Source of the DNA: Stenotrophomonas sp. BIGb0135
Lineage (GTDB): Bacteria > Pseudomonadota > Gammaproteobacteria > Xanthomonadales > Xanthomonadaceae
Assembly (NCBI RefSeq): GCF_024810105.1
Contig: NZ_JANUDX010000003.1
Coordinates: 1-64,000 of the forward strand
DNA length: 64,000 nt
Direction of reading: 5' to 3'
Shown here: positions 16,821 through 23,676 of the stretch, in pieces
Layout: each line of letters starts with the position of its first letter
Numbering within the stretch: position 1 is the stretch's first letter
Translations under genes and position numbers: made by a program
The notes under the pieces: generated by a model
Database searches by the model: none
What the model was told of the DNA's origin: nothing
What the model saw: the letters and a program-made list of their open reading frames with translations, nothing else

Positions 16821-17672
16821 TTACGACTGGAACGCGTGTTCCGGCCCGGGGAACACACCCGCCTCCACCTCGGCGGCAAACTCGCGCGCGGCCTTCTGCA
16901 GCAGCCCGTGCATGTCTGCGTATTGCTTGACGAAACGCGGCAATGCGCCGGTTCGCAGCCCGGCCATGTCCTGCCACACCAGCACCTGCGCATCGCAGTC
17001 GCTGCCCGCGCCGATGCCTACCGTCGGCACCGACACCGCGGCGGTGATCTGCGCGGCCACGTCGGCCGGCACCATCTCGATCAACACCGCGAACGCACCG
17101 GCCGCTTCCAACGCACGCGCCGCTTCCACCAGCACCGGACCACTATCGCCACGGCCCTGCACGCGGAAGCCGCCCAACTGGTGCTCCGATTGCGGGGTGA
17201 AGCCGATGTGCGCCATCACCGGGATGCCGGAGCTGACCAGCTTGCGCACCTGCGGCACCATCTCGATCCCGCCTTCCAGTTTCACCGCATGCGCGCCGCC
17301 CTCCTTCATGAAGCGCACCGCGGTGTGGAAGCACTGCTCCGGCGAGGCCTGGTAAGAGCCAAACGGCAGATCGGCAATCACCAGCGGCCGGCGCGTGCAC
17401 CGGCTCACCGCGCGCACCAGCGGCATCAGCTCGTCCACGGTGATCGGCAGCAGGCTGTCGTTGCCGAGCACGTTGTTGGACGCCGAATCGCCGATCAGCA
17501 GCACCGGGATGCCCGCATCCTCGAAGATCGCCGCGGTGTACATGTCGTAGGCGGTCAGCATCGCCCACTTCTCGCCGCGCTCCTTCATCTGCTGCAAGTG
17601 CGGAATGCGCACGCGCTTGGCCTGCGCCAATGGGCTCTTGGGAGTGGCGTACGGCGGGGGTTGTTCGTTCAT
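16821..17672 (-). CDS. panB: 3-methyl-2-oxobutanoate hydroxymethyltransferase
   Basis: A 283-residue enzyme that makes ketopantoate from 2-oxoisovalerate with 5,10-methylene-THF, the first committed step of pantothenate and CoA synthesis. Family marks are [33 protein letters not shown] (Mg-binding Asp), KLEGG and [15 protein letters not shown]. Start at 17672 gives the usual length. panC and panD do not follow it in the window, so the pan genes are at least partly separated here. Confidence 0.95.
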   Translation of the reverse strand: MNEQPPPYATPKSPLAQAKRVRIPHLQQMKERGEKWAMLTAYDMYTAAIFEDAGIPVLLIGDSASNNVLGNDSLLPITVDELMPLVRAVSRCTRRPLVIADLPFGSYQASPEQCFHTAVRFMKEGGAHAVKLEGGIEMVPQVRKLVSSGIPVMAHIGFTPQSEHQLGGFRVQGRGDSGPVLVEAARALEAAGAFAVLIEMVPADVAAQITAAVSVPTVGIGAGSDCDAQVLVWQDMAGLRTGALPRFVKQYADMHGLLQKAAREFAAEVEAGVFPGPEHAFQS

Positions 17673-17693
17673 GGCAATACCTTGAATGTAACG

Positions 17694-17708
17694 CCGACCG
17701 TCGGTCGG
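17694..17708. promoter_or_regulatory. Palindrome upstream of panB
   Basis: CCGACCG-T-CGGTCGG is a perfect 7-bp inverted repeat around one base, 22 bp upstream of the panB start codon. Its place fits a repressor operator; no regulator is assigned. Confidence 0.45.
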
Positions 17709-17778
17709 CTGCGCTACGGGAAACCGCACGGCATGCCCCACGCCGCGCGATCGCGTGGCGGGTCCGCCGTGCGGAGGG

Positions 17779-18090
17779 TCAGCGTTGGCTGGACAGCGCC
17801 TGCGCGACGTCCTTGATCAGCCCGGTAATCTCATTGGCCAGGCGTCGACTGTCGGCGATGGAGCCGAAGAAGCGGATGCTGCGGCCCTCCATGGCCACCC
17901 CGGCCAGGCCGAGTTCGCCCTTCAGGGCATCGACATGGGCGTGGAAGACCTGCAGCCACGCGCTCGAGGGTTCGACATCGAGCATGGCCACGATGGCCTC
18001 GTCCTCGGCGTGGTCGACGCGGCTGTGCAGGTCGGGCACGTCGAAACCAAGCAGGCGCGGTGCGTTTGGATCCGCCGGAGAAGTAGTCAT
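17779..18090 (-). CDS. Hypothetical protein
   Basis: A 103-residue soluble protein, mostly helical and acidic in its first half ([32 protein letters not shown]), with a basic C-terminal part. No family recognised. It ends 107 bp before panB on the same strand and may be co-transcribed. Confidence 0.6.
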   Translation of the reverse strand: MTTSPADPNAPRLLGFDVPDLHSRVDHAEDEAIVAMLDVEPSSAWLQVFHAHVDALKGELGLAGVAMEGRSIRFFGSIADSRRLANEITGLIKDVAQALSSQR

Positions 18091-18239
18091 GCGGCATGGT
18101 AGCCGCTACGTCGCCCCCCGCAACGGGCCCGCCACCTGGAAGTCGCGCTCGCCGACGCGCCGACGACCCGCAACGCCCGTCCCGAAAGCGGCGCGCGTGA
18201 ATGCGCGGTCATCCGCCATTCATCGCACAGGCAAGTAAC

Positions 18240-18257
18240 ATACCGCCCGGTCGGTAT
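18240..18257. promoter_or_regulatory. TetR-type operator upstream of the SMR gene
   Basis: ATACCGCCCGGTCGGTAT is palindromic at 16 of 18 positions and lies 18 bp upstream of the SMR start codon. It is the likely binding site of the TetR protein encoded just downstream. Confidence 0.75.
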
Positions 18258-18275
18258 CTAACAACGGATGACATC

Positions 18276-18620
18276 ATGTCCCCCCTCATCACTGCGTACC
18301 TGTTCCTGTCCGGCGCCATCGTGGCCGAGGTCACCGGCACCCTGCTGCTGCAGAAGACCGAGCAGTTCAGCAAGCTCGGTCCTACGCTCGGCATGGCCCT
18401 GTGCTACCTGGTGTCCTTTTACCTGCTCAGCCATGCCTTGAAGACGCTGCCCTTGGGCATCGCCTATGCGATCTGGGGCGGCGTGGGCATCGTGCTCACC
18501 CTGGTGATCGGCGTGACCGTGTTCAAGCAGTCGCTGGACTGGCAGGCCGTCACCGGCGTGGCGTTGATCGTCGCGGGCGTGGTCATGATCAATGCCTTCT
18601 CCAAGGCGGCGGCGCATTGA
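18276..18620 (+). CDS. Small multidrug resistance (SMR) efflux protein
   Basis: A 114-residue protein with four transmembrane helices. The essential Glu is in helix 1 (FLSGAIVAEVTGTLLLQKTE), and GIAYAIWGGVGIVLT is the conserved helix 3 dimer motif of EmrE-like proteins. SMR proteins export cationic drugs or guanidinium by proton antiport. The stop codon overlaps the start of the tetR gene (TGATG), and a palindromic operator precedes it. Confidence 0.93.
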   Translation: MSPLITAYLFLSGAIVAEVTGTLLLQKTEQFSKLGPTLGMALCYLVSFYLLSHALKTLPLGIAYAIWGGVGIVLTLVIGVTVFKQSLDWQAVTGVALIVAGVVMINAFSKAAAH

Positions 18621-19204
18621 TGGGCGCCACCCCACGCCGCCGGCAGCCGGACATCGTGCGCGCCGCGCTGCTGGACGCGGTCGTGCAGGAGGCCGTGCAC
18701 GCCGGCCTGGGCAGCGTCACCGTGCTCGCCGTGGCCGCACGCGCGGGCGTCAGCAAGGGCGCGCTGTTCCATCATTTCCCCAACCGCCAGGCGCTTCTCG
18801 AGGCCGCGTATGCCGAGTGCCTGGCGCAGTTCGGCGTGGCGATAGACGCGCTGCTCGCCGGCGACCCGACGCCCCACGGGCGCTTCACGCGCGCGTATGT
18901 GCGGGCCACGTTCGCGGCGATGCAGAGGGACGATCGCAGCTGGGCGAGGTTCTCCCTCACCGCGCTGGTGGAACCGGCGTTCGCCGAACAGTGGCGGCAG
19001 TGGCTCGGCGCCCGCCTGGACGCGCTCCCGGCCGAGCGCACCGACCCCAGGCTGCGGGTCGCGCGGCTGGCCGCCGACGGCTATTGGCTGCAGATGCTGG
19101 GCAGTGGCTTCGGTGCGTATGACACCGACGGCCTGGAGGCACTGCTGGACGCCGTGTTGCGCTTCACCTGCGAGGATGCCGGCGCGGGCGTGGCGCGCGG
19201 TTGA
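18620..19204 (+). CDS. TetR family regulator of the SMR gene
   Basis: A 194-residue regulator. The helix-turn-helix is near residues 28-58 (VTVLAVAARAGVSKGALFHHFPNRQALL), with a C-terminal ligand-binding domain in the rest. It overlaps the SMR stop codon, so the pair forms a self-regulated efflux operon, with the operator at 18240-18257. Its C-terminal domain is the homologue of the protein at 13797-14222. Confidence 0.93.
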   Translation: MGATPRRRQPDIVRAALLDAVVQEAVHAGLGSVTVLAVAARAGVSKGALFHHFPNRQALLEAAYAECLAQFGVAIDALLAGDPTPHGRFTRAYVRATFAAMQRDDRSWARFSLTALVEPAFAEQWRQWLGARLDALPAERTDPRLRVARLAADGYWLQMLGSGFGAYDTDGLEALLDAVLRFTCEDAGAGVARG

Positions 19205-19242
19205 CGGCAGCGCCAGCGCGCGCGGTGTTTCCCGCACGCAAT

Positions 19243-19276
19243 GAAAAAGGGCCCGCACATCGCTGTGCAAGCCCTT
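19243..19276 (-). terminator. Original tRNA-Pro terminator, now separated from the gene
   Basis: Read on the minus strand: AAGGGC, an inner GCACA/TGTGC stem, GCCCTT and a T run. It lies just beyond the left att core, where the 3' end of the tRNA-Pro gene ended before phage integration. The prophage now separates it from the tRNA by 39 kb. Confidence 0.75.
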
Positions 19277-19291
19277 GATCGTTTACCAACA

Positions 19292-19341
19292 TTGGTCGGG
19301 ACGGCCGGATTTGAACCGACGACCCTCTGCCCCCCAGGCAG
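19292..19341. repeat. attL core: 50-bp copy of the tRNA-Pro 3' end
   Basis: Identical over 50 bp to 58241-58290. It contains the tRNA-Pro 3' half from the anticodon stem-loop (TGGGGGG) to CCA, on the minus strand. The 5' half is missing here, so this is not a working tRNA. Confidence 0.93.
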
Positions 19342-19436
19342 CGCCCCTCTCCGTGCTATCTCGTTGACTGGAAAGGAATCTAGCCATCCAGATGCCACCC
19401 CAAAAGTGGCAATAGCTGCACATACAGATCAACAGG

Positions 19437-19814
19437 TTACCGGACGATAGGGGGACGCAGCGCCTCGCGCAGGCGCCGCTCCTGCTGCCTCTCTGTGGCC
19501 GTGCGGGCGGGCCGCGCCGGCTCTTCCTTCGCGGTGATCCTCTCGACCGCCTGCCGCAGCGGTAGGTCCGGCAGAACCCTGGCCGCGCACCACCGCTCGG
19601 CGTAGCGCTTGCCCTGGCCGATGCTGGCCGCCCGCACCCGCTTGTCCTGCCACAGCTTCCGGCAGGCCAAGGTCACCGCGGCCCCTTTGGCGTCTGGATT
19701 GACGTTGGCGATCTGCCGACCGTTCCACCAGAGCGTCCACGTCTGACCGAGCTGCACCCAGCCCTGTGGCCGGGGCGCAAGCATGAATTCGGTGTCGTCG
19801 CAGGGCGGGCGCAT
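19437..19814 (-). CDS. Phage protein of unknown function
   Basis: Up to 125 residues (115 if it starts at 19784). It begins with 'PQGWVQLGQTWTLWWNGRQIA', a Trp-rich beta segment, and ends with a charged helix rich in Arg and Glu. No family recognised. It is the last gene of the leftward late operon and its 3' end overlaps an integrase arm-type site. Confidence 0.6.
   Translation of the reverse strand: MRPPCDDTEFMLAPRPQGWVQLGQTWTLWWNGRQIANVNPDAKGAAVTLACRKLWQDKRVRAASIGQGKRYAERWCAARVLPDLPLRQAVERITAKEEPARPARTATERQQERRLREALRPPIVR
19447..19457 (+). promoter_or_regulatory. Arm-type integrase site, left end
   Basis: ATAGGGGGACG, the same 11-mer family as the three tandem copies at 58157-58189 next to attR. 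Being present on both sides of attP, it probably binds the N-terminal domain of the integrase, or excisionase. Confidence 0.6.
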
Positions 19815-19839
19815 GCCGGGCAGGATACGCCCGGGCGTC

Positions 19840-20175
19840 TCAGGGGATGCGAATGGTCCCGCCGTCCCCCGCCGCTCCGTTGGCCAGGCCGGGCGGCTGC
19901 GGCCAAACCACGTCAGGGAAACCGGCCAGCGCCGGGAGATCCCGCAGCGCCTGCCGGTATACGCCGTAGGCCAGCTTCTCGGCGAGGCTCAGCGGCGCGT
20001 CGTCCATCTGGGTCCAGTCCGTGCTGCGCAGGCGCTGGCTGCGCTCAGCCTTCATCTGCTCGCCCCTGATCTTGGTCAGGAGCACGGCAGGCAGCACATC
20101 GACGCGGGTTTCGCCAGGCGAGAGCGCCATGTCCGCGGTGACGGCGCGGTAGCCGGTGTCTGTGATTGCGAACAT
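19840..20175 (-). CDS. Phage tail assembly chaperone-like protein
   Basis: A 111-residue protein. The C-terminal half reads RLRSTDWTQMDDAPLSLAEK, then YRQALRDLPALAGFPDVVWP. This 'R-TDWTQ-DAPLS---YRQALRDLP--G-P-VVWP' pattern marks the phage tail fibre assembly (Phage_tail_APC) family, which helps fold or attach fibres. Start at 20175 has AGAGGTGATC just upstream. It lies directly after the fibre genes, as is usual. Confidence 0.75.
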   Translation of the reverse strand: MFAITDTGYRAVTADMALSPGETRVDVLPAVLLTKIRGEQMKAERSQRLRSTDWTQMDDAPLSLAEKLAYGVYRQALRDLPALAGFPDVVWPQPPGLANGAAGDGGTIRIP

Positions 20176-20177
20176 GA

Positions 20178-20966
20178 TCACCTCTCGAATCGGAAACCCG
20201 AACACCACAAATACAGAAGCCCACTAGACGATGATGGGACAATTACCGTCAGATCTTGCCCGCTTCTCAGGGACAGGGGCATCGATGACTTCTGGCTGGG
20301 GGGGACGAAGTCCCGCCATGATCCATCCGCAACTACAGGGCCGTCAGTGCTGCTTACGTATGCATTGGCGTTGCAAAGGTTCAGGTACTGGAGAAGAACC
20401 GCCGATCTTGTGACCGGTGCACGAGTATCGACAGAGACACTCACCGCCGAGGTTGGGCGAGAGTTGAGTATGAGGAAATCGGGGCTGCTGATGTTCTCCA
20501 CATATTCAAACGTCCCACTCTGAGGAGAGTGGTCAAACTTGAAGATAGCCCCCGCAGAATTGGTCCTGAAACTGCCGATGTACCGCCGGGAGGTGTCGCC
20601 GGTCTTTGCGCGCGCGGTGCCGCTGTAGGGGGCGGCGGGAGCGGTGGTCACCGTCTCCACGCCCACCGTGCTGCCGCTGACGGTCAGGTAGATGTGATAC
20701 CAGGTATTGGCGGCAAGGGTCGGCGTCAGCGTGACCGCCGAGGCCAACTCTGCGATGCGCTTCGGTCCAGGCACATAGGCGGCGCCGGAGGTGACCTGTA
20801 CCTGCGTGCCGGATACCCAGACCAGCTTCAGGCCATCGATGTGGCCCTTGGGCTGGACCAGCGGCGCGCGGCCGTCGGCGCCGGCGGCGGTTCGGAACAT
20901 GAGCTGATCGTCATCGGTCGGCGTGATGGCGGGGAACGAGGGATCGGCGTACTTGACGTTGGCCAT
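20178..20966 (-). CDS. Tail fibre protein, paralogue 1
   Basis: A 262-residue beta-rich protein with low-complexity Ser/Thr stretches. It shares the layout of its neighbour at 20977-21717: an opening segment with 'VTSGAAYVPGPKRI' versus 'VTPGMCYVPGTGRV', then NTWYHIYL versus NTFYHLYAY, 'TTAPAAPYSGTARAKTGD' versus 'TTAPDAPYLGTARCKTGD', and a divergent C-terminus ending in GFRFER or GYEFDR. It is probably part of the receptor-binding apparatus. The diverging C-terminus suggests different targets. Confidence 0.7.
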   Translation of the reverse strand: MANVKYADPSFPAITPTDDDQLMFRTAAGADGRAPLVQPKGHIDGLKLVWVSGTQVQVTSGAAYVPGPKRIAELASAVTLTPTLAANTWYHIYLTVSGSTVGVETVTTAPAAPYSGTARAKTGDTSRRYIGSFRTNSAGAIFKFDHSPQSGTFEYVENISSPDFLILNSRPTSAVSVSVDTRAPVTRSAVLLQYLNLCNANAYVSSTDGPVVADGSWRDFVPPSQKSSMPLSLRSGQDLTVIVPSSSSGLLYLWCSGFRFER

Positions 20967-20976
20967 GGTGGGGGTC

Positions 20977-21717
20977 CTATCGATCGAACTCGTAGCCGAT
21001 CAGGTTGATGGTCACAGAGCCGGTCAGGATCGCGATGATCCCGCCGAGGATGTCGGTGGAGCTGAGGACGCAGTTGAAGCTGCGGTCGGCACTGAGGGTC
21101 ACGTCCAGCACCGGCGATGAGCCGGGGATGGCGACGTACTGGTAATTGGTAGCCGACGCCGCGCCCAGCTCCGAACGCGAGACGTACAGCGTCCGGCTGG
21201 ATGGGTTCAGCACCTGGATGATCGCGCGGGTGGCGGTCACCGGAAGCACCGCCGAGAGGTCGATGTTCGTGCTGCTGGTGGCCGTGAACAGCGCCAGCAA
21301 GCCCAGCGGGATGCTGCCGGCCGCGGTGGCCGCGTCGAGCATCACCCGGTTGCCCATCTCCGCCGGCCGCGTGTGCTTGCCCGGGCGCAGGACGCTGCTG
21401 GCGTTGGTGCGGCCGGAGATCAGGTAGCGGCGCGTCGGGTCGCCCGTCTTGCAGCGCGCCGTGCCCAGGTACGGGGCATCCGGCGCGGTGGTGCTGGCCT
21501 CCAGGCCCATCAGGCCGCCGCCGGCGTCGTAGGCGTACAGGTGGTAGAACGTGTTGGCTGTCGGGCTCACCAGCGTCACCGAGGCCGTGCCGTCGCTCAG
21601 CACGCGGCCAGTGCCTGGCACGTAGCACATGCCGGGCGTCACCCGGACCGTCAGGCCGTTGAGGTCGACCGATGCCTGCAGCCCGCGGATGATCGAAATG
21701 GAGGGGTCGAGGGCCAT
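20977..21717 (-). CDS. Tail fibre protein, paralogue 2
   Basis: A 246-residue homologue of the preceding fibre protein, with the same N-terminal PGT/YVPG module and TARCKTGD-RRYL segment. Its C-terminal half is different and beta-rich. The start codon overlaps the stop of the 21717-22646 gene. The tandem pair is best explained by duplication of a receptor-binding gene. Confidence 0.7.
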   Translation of the reverse strand: MALDPSISIIRGLQASVDLNGLTVRVTPGMCYVPGTGRVLSDGTASVTLVSPTANTFYHLYAYDAGGGLMGLEASTTAPDAPYLGTARCKTGDPTRRYLISGRTNASSVLRPGKHTRPAEMGNRVMLDAATAAGSIPLGLLALFTATSSTNIDLSAVLPVTATRAIIQVLNPSSRTLYVSRSELGAASATNYQYVAIPGSSPVLDVTLSADRSFNCVLSSTDILGGIIAILTGSVTINLIGYEFDR

Positions 21718-22646
21718 CAGTTCGCGATGCTCCGGTCAGAGTAGCGGCGCCAGCGCGTGCCGCTCGAAATGGTGGCGTCGTACCAGCACGGCTCGCGGCC
21801 GCCGGCCAGGTCGGTGATCAGCACCTCTTGCCCGTCCAATACGCCGGCCAGTGCGTTGGCCTGGGAGAGCGTCAGCACCTGCGGCGCGGCGGCAACGACG
21901 ATCGTCGTCATGCTGGGCCAGCCGGGCGGGATGATCGGGCTGTTGGCGATCAGCGGGTTCCCGGCCTGGTCGGTGAGCTGGTTGCCGAGCTGGTCGGTGA
22001 GCAGCGGGTACTCGATCAGGAAGAACCGCGAGCCCGGGCCATGGATCTGCTGCCAGGCCGCGTCCATGCGGGCGTACGGGTTCCCATCGATCGGAGCCTC
22101 TGGGAGGCCTGTCGCGCCCGGCGCCGACACGATCGGGTTGCGGGGGTCGGCATTGTTCACGGTGACGCCGGTGCCGGCCACGATCGACTGGACCGCGCTG
22201 TCGGCCTTGGCCAGCGAGGCAATAACCGCCGGATCAAGGCCCAGCGTGGCCACGCCGTTGGCACCCACCGCCTTCGAAATCTGGCCAGCCGCAACCGCAA
22301 TAGCGTCTGCCAGCGGATACCACCCTTTGCCGCCGGCGGGGCCAGTGCCATACACGTAGGTGTTGCCCGGCGCCGAGGTGTCGCCCTTGAGCGTCAGCGT
22401 GACCACGCCATTGGCCGGGATACCCTGCACTTCGACCGACAGCGGGCCATTGATCTGCAGGTTGGCGCCCTGAGCCTGCTGGATCTGCTGAACCAACTGT
22501 TCGAGCGCCTGGATCTGCGCCTCCAGCTCCGCACCGGACTGCTGCGAGGCCAGCTTCATGAAGAAGTTGAGCCACGCCTGGGTCAGATACCCGCCTTGGC
22601 CCGCAATCGGCTCCGAGATTCGCGGAACGTCATTCGGGCTTGCCAT
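21717..22646 (-). CDS. Tail fibre / virion structural protein with coiled coil
   Basis: A 309-residue protein. The N-terminus has a virion-attachment-like segment (SEPIAGQGGYLTQAWLNFFM), a Gln-rich coiled coil (about residues 38-60, ALEQLVQQIQQAQ), then repeats typical of fibre shafts (VATLGLDPAVIASLAKADSA) and a C-terminal domain ending in a tryptophan-rich strand. Start at 22646 overlaps the upstream stop (ATGA); a longer start at 22676 is less likely. Confidence 0.65.
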   Translation of the reverse strand: MASPNDVPRISEPIAGQGGYLTQAWLNFFMKLASQQSGAELEAQIQALEQLVQQIQQAQGANLQINGPLSVEVQGIPANGVVTLTLKGDTSAPGNTYVYGTGPAGGKGWYPLADAIAVAAGQISKAVGANGVATLGLDPAVIASLAKADSAVQSIVAGTGVTVNNADPRNPIVSAPGATGLPEAPIDGNPYARMDAAWQQIHGPGSRFFLIEYPLLTDQLGNQLTDQAGNPLIANSPIIPPGWPSMTTIVVAAAPQVLTLSQANALAGVLDGQEVLITDLAGGREPCWYDATISSGTRWRRYSDRSIAN

Positions 22647-23431
22647 CAGGAGGCGACCTTGCCGATGGCGCGCCACATGACCGGCAGCGGGGTGCCGAGG
22701 TTGTAGTTCGAGTTGACCGCATCCACTCCCAGATCCCAGTTGATCGTGGCCCCAGTCAGCGTCACCGACGATGCGCCGATGTCACCGATATAGCCGGCGG
22801 TGACCACGCCCGATCCCTTGTTGATCGTCAGCTGCAGGTTGGGGACGGCGATGTACGGCGTGGGGAACGTGATCGTGCCCGTCGCCAGCTGTGCACCACT
22901 GGCCGGGATGCTGACCACGCCCCACTGGTCCAGGATGTTGTTCACCTTCACGGAGTTGTCGGTGGTCACGACGGGCAACGTCGGAATGGTCGGCTGGGCC
23001 TGCAGGACGTAGCCGCCGCCGCTCGCCACCGGGATTTTCCCATCCGATCCGGTCGGGTCGGGGAGCTGGAAGAAGCTGCCCCAGAGCAGGTTGGAACCGT
23101 CGTTGGTCAGCCACTGCCCGCTGGCGAGCGTGGGGATCGTCAGGCCGGCGGCGGTCCCGCTGTCCACGTCACGGGTCCAGATCACCACACCTGCGGAATC
23201 GCGCAGGCGAACGGAGTACGCCCCGTCCAGCCAGACGTTGGTGTTCACCCGGCCGGAGCTGTCCAGAGGCGCCGGATTGGGGTTCAGCACCGTCTTGCCC
23301 GAATCACTCCAGGTGTTCTTGGGGGTGGTGGTCCCGATCTCGTAGAAGGCCAGGCTGCCGCCCGCGCAGGGCTGCAGGCCAAGGAGATCCATCAGGACCG
23401 GGGCCGGGTTGTAGAAGCGATACGCTGCCAT
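22646..23431 (-). CDS. Tailspike/fibre protein with podovirus head-binding domain
   Basis: A 261-residue protein. Its first 90 residues ('YNPAPVLMDLLGLQPCAGGS' ... 'LDSSGRVNTNVWLDGAYSVRLRD') follow the pattern of podovirus tailspike N-terminal domains that dock to the tail hub. The rest is a beta-rich trimeric-fibre-like region. Start at 23431 is backed by GGAG 6 nt upstream. An intrinsic terminator lies just before it, so it may have its own promoter or depend on antitermination. Confidence 0.75.
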   Translation of the reverse strand: MAAYRFYNPAPVLMDLLGLQPCAGGSLAFYEIGTTTPKNTWSDSGKTVLNPNPAPLDSSGRVNTNVWLDGAYSVRLRDSAGVVIWTRDVDSGTAAGLTIPTLASGQWLTNDGSNLLWGSFFQLPDPTGSDGKIPVASGGGYVLQAQPTIPTLPVVTTDNSVKVNNILDQWGVVSIPASGAQLATGTITFPTPYIAVPNLQLTINKGSGVVTAGYIGDIGASSVTLTGATINWDLGVDAVNSNYNLGTPLPVMWRAIGKVAS

Positions 23432-23445
23432 GGGATCTCCGGGCA

Positions 23446-23469
23446 AAAAGAAAGCCGCTCAAGGCGGCT
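23446..23469 (-). terminator. Intrinsic terminator between ejection and fibre genes
   Basis: On the minus strand AGCCGC-CTTGA-GCGGCT is followed by TTTCTTTTTG. It would end leftward late transcripts after the ejection-protein gene unless Q-type antitermination applies. Confidence 0.8.
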
Positions 23470-23517
23470 GGTGGTTTCGGGTGGTAGGATCGGCGGACCC
23501 ACTGAAGACAGACCGCC

Positions 23518-23676
23518 ATGAGCTGGATGATCGCCCTCGGCCTGAAGGCCATCTTGATGCCCGTGTTCGCCTACCTCTACTGGCTGGTGGCGATCAAGGG
23601 AGGGAATACCATCGTTCGCTGGCTGGTCCCGAGCAAAAAGTGGCGCGAGATCCTGACCAAGGACCGCTATTTCTAG
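23518..23676 (+). CDS. Small membrane protein on the opposite strand (moron candidate)
   Basis: A 52-residue protein with one transmembrane segment (MIALGLKAILMPVFAYLYWL) and a basic, soluble tail (WLVPSKKWREILTKDRYF). It is the only plus-strand gene in the 28-kb minus-strand late region and sits between two virion genes, directly beside a terminator. This is the classical position of a moron: an independently transcribed lysogeny gene that may alter the host. I see no strong promoter. No homologue recalled. Confidence 0.55.
   Translation: MSWMIALGLKAILMPVFAYLYWLVAIKGGNTIVRWLVPSKKWREILTKDRYF

Noticed and set aside
19293-19341. Second tRNA-Pro gene at the left prophage end
   Set aside because: Only the 3' part is present. 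The sequence after the core diverges and gives no D arm or 5' acceptor strand.
20178-22646. Diversity-generating retroelement acting on the fibre genes
   Set aside because: The duplicated fibre genes suggested variable repeats, but no reverse transcriptase or template repeat is present in the prophage.
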